Below are positions 60,293 through 64,000 of a stretch of DNA of 64,000 nucleotides, piece after piece (position 1 is the stretch's first letter; the number at the start of each line of letters is the position of its first letter). Origin of the DNA: Verrucomicrobium sp. GAS474 (GTDB lineage: Bacteria > Verrucomicrobiota > Verrucomicrobiia > Methylacidiphilales > GAS474); the NCBI RefSeq assembly GCF_900105685.1, contig NZ_LT629781.1:2418001-2482000 (forward strand). The letters are read 5' to 3'. The position numbers were made by a program, and so were the translations under genes. Under the pieces are notes generated by a model that ran no database searches, was not told the origin of the DNA, and was given only the letters and a program-made list of their open reading frames with translations.

Positions 60293-61261
60293 TCAGCGCA
60301 GCCAGCCGCGCTTCTTGATATAAAACAGGGGCAATACGGCGGAAATCAGCATGAAGGTGACGGCGAAGGGGAATCCGGCGGTCCAGGAAAGCTCCGGCAT
60401 TTTGGCCCAGTTCATGCCGTAGATCGAGGCGATGAGGGTCGGTGGCATGAAGATCGCGGAGAGAATGGTGAAGATCTTCACGATCTGGTTCTGCTTGATG
60501 TTGAGGGAGGCGTTGATTGCTTCCTGAAGGTAGTAGACCCGGTTGTGCTCGTGGGCGGCATGGGCCTCGACCCCCTCGATGTCGTCGATCAATTCCTTGA
60601 TGAGACGGGAAAGGACCGGCTCCTCTTCGTCATCGACCGCGTTCTCGAGCCGCCGCGCGGCCCGGGCGAGGAAAAGCTGTCGCTCCAGGCATTGGGAAAT
60701 AAGTTCCTCCTTCGAGTTGAGGCGCATGATCAGGCAGGTCAGATCGGTGACCCCCGCCTCGCGGCCGTGAATCTGGAGGGAGCCGGAGACGCCGATGATT
60801 TCCTCGCTCGCCCGGGTGAGGTCGTCGCTGACCTGGTCGATGAGTTGCTCGCCCGCCTCGTTGAGTGCCTGGAGGAGGAGGCGGAAAAGGGTGGCGGCGC
60901 TGCGTCCCAGGGCGGGTTTGTGTTCCAATCGTTGCAGCGCCTTCGCGAAGGCGGGAGGACCGGGGGCGACGTCGACGGTGGCGATGATCTTTTCGCCCAG
61001 GACGAAGCGGACGGGCCGCAGGCCCGGGCGCTCCCCCGCCGACATCGTGACCAATCGCACCGGAATATGAATGTAACGATCGTCCTCCCGGATCCCCTCG
61101 ATCGGAAAGACCGGATCGAGATGGCAGGTCGAGCGCAGGGACTCGATCTCGGCCTCCGTGGGGTCGAGAATTTGCAGCCACGTGGCGGCGGCCTGCTCGT
61201 CGAATGCCAGACCGTCCCGGACAACGACGCGGCCTTCCTGGACGAAGATCGTGCGGATCAT
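60293..61261 (-). CDS. corA: CorA-type divalent cation transporter
   Basis: 322 residues. Cytoplasmic alpha/beta domain followed by long helices (LTRASEEIIGVSGSLQIHG; LKELIDDIEGVEAHAAHEHNRVYYLQEAIN), then two membrane helices with the selectivity motif Gly-Met-Asn in ASIYGMNWAKMPE (about residue 290) and the final basic KKRGWLR. It forms a pentamer that takes up Mg2+, Co2+ or Ni2+. Its ATG overlaps the stop of the small gene upstream. Confidence 0.93.
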   Translation of the reverse strand: MIRTIFVQEGRVVVRDGLAFDEQAAATWLQILDPTEAEIESLRSTCHLDPVFPIEGIREDDRYIHIPVRLVTMSAGERPGLRPVRFVLGEKIIATVDVAPGPPAFAKALQRLEHKPALGRSAATLFRLLLQALNEAGEQLIDQVSDDLTRASEEIIGVSGSLQIHGREAGVTDLTCLIMRLNSKEELISQCLERQLFLARAARRLENAVDDEEEPVLSRLIKELIDDIEGVEAHAAHEHNRVYYLQEAINASLNIKQNQIVKIFTILSAIFMPPTLIASIYGMNWAKMPELSWTAGFPFAVTFMLISAVLPLFYIKKRGWLR

Positions 61262-61410
61262 GAGGCGGAGGAGCGGGCAGGAGGATTGGCGGACGGCGCG
61301 CCCTCGCGATAGTGGACGTAGAGGAGTACCCCGCTGAGCACGAGGTAGAAGAGGAGGAAAATGGCGATCACCTCATTTTCCAGACTCATCCGCATTTTGG
61401 GCTTCGGCAT
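61258..61410 (-). CDS. Small single-pass membrane protein coupled to corA
   Basis: 50 residues if the ATG at 61410 is used (MPKPKMRMSLENEVIAIF); starts at 61395 or 61389 are also possible. One helix (EVIAIFLLFYLVLSGVLLYV), then a short hydrophilic tail. Its stop overlaps the corA ATG (ATGA), which suggests joint regulation or a small accessory subunit. Confidence 0.6.
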   Translation of the reverse strand: MPKPKMRMSLENEVIAIFLLFYLVLSGVLLYVHYREGAPSANPPARSSAS

Positions 61411-61645
61411 AGGGTACGGTAGCCCGGCTACCCCGGCCTGCAAGAGGACGCTGCCAACGCTCTCCGCACGACGTTGGTGCATCATGCAAAAGCGATGACG
61501 GCAACGTTCCTTCGTGCATTAAACGGCGCGGTGGCCTCCGTTTGAGGGAGGTGTATGAATTCATCTGGTTGATTATCAATCGGTAATGATGAGGGAAAGA
61601 TCGTTGGCATGGACGTAGCTATCTTCATGTAAACCCATCATGTAT

Positions 61646-61966
61646 ATGTCCCAAACCGTTTATGCTGTTGTCGACAATGCAATTCAGGCCGAAATCATCG
61701 TTCAGCGCCTGCACCTCAATCGCTTCTTCCCTGGGGACATCTCGGTCCGCGCCTCCCACAGCGCAGAAATCGCCAGTGTTCTGGGCGGCCTCGGCCTTGC
61801 CTTTGAAAAGCTCCAGCGGCTTGAGGCGAAGATCGAGGAAGGTGGCATCCTGATCTCCGTCCGCTCCGAGAACCCAGAAGAGGCGAAGCTTGCGCAGAGG
61901 ATCTTCCGGGAAACCTGCCTCAAGGACGTTGCCCCCTCCGAGGAGAGAGAGGCGGTCCTCGTTTAG
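61646..61966 (+). CDS. Small protein resembling the YflT/general-stress 17M domain
   Basis: 106 residues from ATG 61646. The start (VYAVVDNAIQAEIIVQRLHLNRFFPGDISV) matches the first beta-alpha-beta unit of heat-induced stress proteins of the YflT/GS17M type, and GLGLAFEKLQRLEAKIEEGGILISVRSENPEEAKLAQRIF matches their second unit. The Gly-rich membrane-like loop that often separates the units is absent. It ends with a strong terminator. Cytoplasmic, role unknown. Confidence 0.6.
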   Translation: MSQTVYAVVDNAIQAEIIVQRLHLNRFFPGDISVRASHSAEIASVLGGLGLAFEKLQRLEAKIEEGGILISVRSENPEEAKLAQRIFRETCLKDVAPSEEREAVLV

Positions 61967-61988
61967 TCGATTCGGAAATGGGAATACC

Positions 61989-62030
61989 AAAAGCCCCGGA
62001 AACCTTTTAAATAAGGTTCCGGGGCTTTTA
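61989..62030 (+). terminator. Rho-independent terminator
   Basis: AAAGCCCCGGAAACCTT pairs with AAGGTTCCGGGGCTTTT, a stem of about 16 bp with one mismatch around TTAAAT. It is followed by only a few T residues. Confidence 0.85.
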
Positions 62031-62229
62031 GTTAGTGAGTGCTACAGGCCTTCCGAATTCCCATTCTCGCAACGCAGCGTTCCGAAGAGCTATTTCCTCA
62101 TGCTGGGACTAATGGGCGATGCAGTCAGGTTCCTCATCGCGGGCTCAAATTCAATAAGAGGAAATGGGAGGGAAAAAGAACTCAATCCCCATTTCGACAA
62201 TCTGCGGATCGATACGGCGGAGGCGCCGT
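62031..62229. other. Intergenic stretch, nothing recognised
   Basis: 199 bp between the terminator and the 3' end of the regulator. Small open frames only; no repeat or hairpin noticed. Confidence 0.4.
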
Positions 62230-63378
62230 TCATTGCGCGCGGCGAAAGCGCTTGCGATAGGCGGTGGGGGTCATGTCCTCGGCCTTGCGGAAGGTGATGA
62301 AGAAGGTGTTGAGGTGGGGGTAGCCGCTTTGACGCGCGATCGAATCGATCTTGTCGTCGGTCTCGGCCAGCCGTTTCCTGGCAAAATCGAGACGCGCAGA
62401 GCGGAGCGCTCCACCCGGCGTGGACCCGAGGTGCTCGACGAAGGCGTCATGGAGGCCGCGGAGCGACATCCCGGCGGCCTCGGCAATTTCCCCGACCCCG
62501 ACCGGCTCGGCGAAACGGTTCGCGATGAAACGAAGCCCCTTGGCGACGCCGGGATGGGCGACGGCGAAGATGTCGCTGCTCTTGCGGGTGATGACCCGGG
62601 CCGGGGCGATGCGCAGGGGGCGGGAGGTTTTTCTCTCTCCCCGCATCAGCAGGTCGAGCAGGGCCGCCCCCTGGTAGCCTTGCTCCTCGAGGTTCGTGTC
62701 GACCCCGGAGATCGATCGGTGCTCCCCGCCGACGGAGAGGAGATAATCCTCGATGCCGACAATGGCCACGGCATCGGGGACGGGAATGCCCGCCTCCTCG
62801 CAGAGTTCCTGGACCTCGACGGCGAGGGTGCCGTTCGCGGCGAAGACGGCGATCGGCTTCGGCAGGCGGCGAAGATGGGCCAGAAGCCACGCGCGGCGTC
62901 GGGGCCACTCGTCCCGTCCGCGCTTGTTTTCCCTGGCCTTGTGCCAGCGCAGCCATTGGGGGGTGTGGCCCCCGGCTTCCAACGCCCCTACAAAAGCCTC
63001 TCCGCGCTGCTCCTGGGACCAATTTTCGAGGTCGCTGTAGAAAAGGAAGTGTCGGAAGCCGCGCGATAGGAAATGCGCCGCGACGAGGCTTCCCGTCTTC
63101 GCATGATCCTGGATCACGCGGGCGAAAGGGAGGTGGGGACGGCGCATGCTGAAGTCGACCGTCGGCCTCTTCACTGAGACGACGAAATCGGCGAGGTCGT
63201 CCCCGGCGGCCAGCCAGGCGAGGACGCCGTCCCCCTGCCATCCCCACGGGATCACTTTCTCGTGAATGATGCTGTGCGCGGCAAGATGCCAGCGGTGCTG
63301 TGCCGCGTAGGCCGCGATGCCTTTCAGAAGGCGATGATCATACCAGCCCAAGGCCAGGAGAACGTTTTTCTGTTTCAT
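62230..63378 (-). CDS. XylR-like AraC-family transcriptional regulator
   Basis: 382 residues. Residues about 1-265 form a periplasmic-binding-protein-like sugar-sensing domain (NVLLALGWYDHRLLKGIAAYAAQHRWHL; VAAHFLSRGFRHFLFYSDLENWS; AVAIVGIEDYLLSVGGEHRSISGVDTNLEEQGYQGAALLDLLM). The C-terminus is an AraC double helix-turn-helix (VGVGEIAEAAGMSLRGLHDAFVEHLGSTPGGALR; IARQSGYPHLNTFFITFRKAEDMTPTAYRKRFR). This is the layout of E. coli XylR. It is divergent from a probable uronate epimerase, so the effector may be a pentose or hexuronate. Confidence 0.88.
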   Translation of the reverse strand: MKQKNVLLALGWYDHRLLKGIAAYAAQHRWHLAAHSIIHEKVIPWGWQGDGVLAWLAAGDDLADFVVSVKRPTVDFSMRRPHLPFARVIQDHAKTGSLVAAHFLSRGFRHFLFYSDLENWSQEQRGEAFVGALEAGGHTPQWLRWHKARENKRGRDEWPRRRAWLLAHLRRLPKPIAVFAANGTLAVEVQELCEEAGIPVPDAVAIVGIEDYLLSVGGEHRSISGVDTNLEEQGYQGAALLDLLMRGERKTSRPLRIAPARVITRKSSDIFAVAHPGVAKGLRFIANRFAEPVGVGEIAEAAGMSLRGLHDAFVEHLGSTPGGALRSARLDFARKRLAETDDKIDSIARQSGYPHLNTFFITFRKAEDMTPTAYRKRFRRAQ

Positions 63379-63455
63379 GGAAAAGGTTTAAAATGCCGTT
63401 TAATCAATAATAGATGCAGAAATCGGCAATTACAACGCGATCGTGAAGGGGCAGG
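63379..63455. promoter_or_regulatory. Divergent promoter region between the XylR-like gene and the epimerase gene
   Basis: 77 bp, AT-rich in 63385-63412 (GGTTTAAAATGCCGTTTAAT, then CAATAATAG). The repeated GTTTAA half-site may be the regulator's binding site. Confidence 0.5.
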
Positions 63456-64000
63456 ATGAAATCCAAACCGCTTCCTTCCATGCCCACTTCCCAACCGCTT
63501 GCTTCCGTCGCCCCCATCAAGAAAATCGGCCGCTTTTCCCTCGGAATGGGGGACCGCTTCGGACGCCAGGGCAAAGCCCAGCTCCAGGCGGTGGTGAATG
63601 CCCGGAACGCCGGAATCGAGGTCGAGCCTGTCTGGAACAAATCGAACCGCGAGCACACGCTGATCGGCACCGAGCCGGGCAGCGTCCGCACCGAGGCCCG
63701 GGAGGCCGTCGTGGCGCTGGGATGGGACGGCGCTTTTCACGTCGATGCCGACCACATCAACCTCGGCAACGTCGACCGCTTCATCGAGGCGAGCGATTTC
63801 TACACCATCGACGTGGCCGACTACACCGGGAAGCCCGCGAGCGATGACGACATTGAAGCCTTCGTCTCGGAGAACGACCGCTACCTGGGCGCGCTGACGA
63901 TTCCCGGCATGGCGGCGCCGCTCGCCATCGACGAGGCCCTCCTGCGGGCGACGGCGAAGAAGTTTCTCTGGGCGATGCAGGAGGCGGGCCGGATCTATCG
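63456..64000 (+). CDS. uxaE: Probable tagaturonate/fructuronate epimerase (UxaE-like), 3' end outside window
   Basis: The frame opens at ATG 63456 and runs off the window (181 codons). Sequence: IKKIGRFSLGMGDRFGRQGKAQLQAVVNARNAGIEVEPVWNKSNREH, then the metal-site-like HVDADHINLGNVDRFIEASDFYTIDVADYTG. This resembles UxaE-type enzymes that interconvert D-tagaturonate and D-fructuronate, linking galacturonate and glucuronate pathways; the match is from memory of the family and moderate. It would process uronic acids released by the heparinase-like lyases. Regulated, by position, by the XylR-like protein. Confidence 0.65.
   Translation, partial: MKSKPLPSMPTSQPLASVAPIKKIGRFSLGMGDRFGRQGKAQLQAVVNARNAGIEVEPVWNKSNREHTLIGTEPGSVRTEAREAVVALGWDGAFHVDADHINLGNVDRFIEASDFYTIDVADYTGKPASDDDIEAFVSENDRYLGALTIPGMAAPLAIDEALLRATAKKFLWAMQEAGRIY

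Overview
The window is high-GC DNA from a Gram-negative bacterium, most likely a member of the Verrucomicrobiota related to Opitutaceae or Chthoniobacter. The pointers are a four-gene pilin-like set of the 'Verru_Chthon cassette' type, two PEP-CTERM proteins built of autotransporter-associated beta-strand repeats, GntR-headed regulators with sugar-binding-protein effector domains, a putative Porin_5-type outer-membrane porin, and a XylR-like regulator. The assignment rests on gene content only; no rRNA is present.

Layout. 1-4.3 kb: 3' end of a porin, NhaD-like antiporter, proline-rich tail-anchored protein, thioredoxin. 4.34-4.42 kb: initiator tRNA-fMet. 4.42-8.8 kb: AT-richer island beside the tRNA, with short dispersed repeats, small or decayed ORFs, a stand-alone WYL-like protein and a zinc-ribbon Mrr-like nuclease. 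8.8-37.8 kb: a large polysaccharide-use region. It holds two heparinase II/III-like proteins, a GH35 beta-galactosidase, four clan GH-A-like secreted proteins (one lacking its catalytic centre), a dehydrogenase plus Na+/solute symporter operon, two paralogous GntR/PBP regulators, the four pseudopilin-like genes and two PEP-CTERM surface proteins. 37.8-39.8 kb: a secreted-protein gene that is frameshifted and cut off, followed by a lower-GC segment carrying a frameshifted VOC gene and a membrane-protein gene whose 3' end runs into host sequence. 40.0-47.2 kb: osmoregulated periplasmic glucan operon (DUF2231, GH3, opgG, small membrane protein, opgH). 47.4-53.1 kb: a PaoABC-type molybdenum aldehyde oxidoreductase with its XdhC and MocA maturation factors, behind a good sigma-54-like promoter. 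53.1-58.4 kb: topoisomerase IB and a split NHEJ repair set (LigD polymerase/phosphoesterase, Ku, separate ligase). 58.4-62 kb: small membrane and conserved proteins, DUF72, CorA. 62.2-64 kb: XylR-like regulator divergent from a probable uronate epimerase that runs off the window.

How it fits together. In the 8.8-35 kb region the same AT-rich, partly palindromic sequence (core CAAATATTTAAA or TTTGAAATTTCAAA) recurs at or near the promoters of the symporter operon, both GntR-type regulators, the pseudopilin genes, a GH-A enzyme and both PEP-CTERM proteins. This suggests one regulon controlled by the two regulators. The pseudopilin quartet resembles the GspH-I-J-K tip complex of type II secretion with an enlarged GspK-like member, and it continues by stop/start overlap or a 4-nt gap into a GH-A paralogue without its acid/base Glu and then a GH35 enzyme. 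A dedicated surface or secretion apparatus for a polysaccharide is the most interesting hypothesis here.

Several genes carry single-base frameshifts (GH3, VOC, the 37.8-kb gene). Some may be assembly errors rather than true decay.
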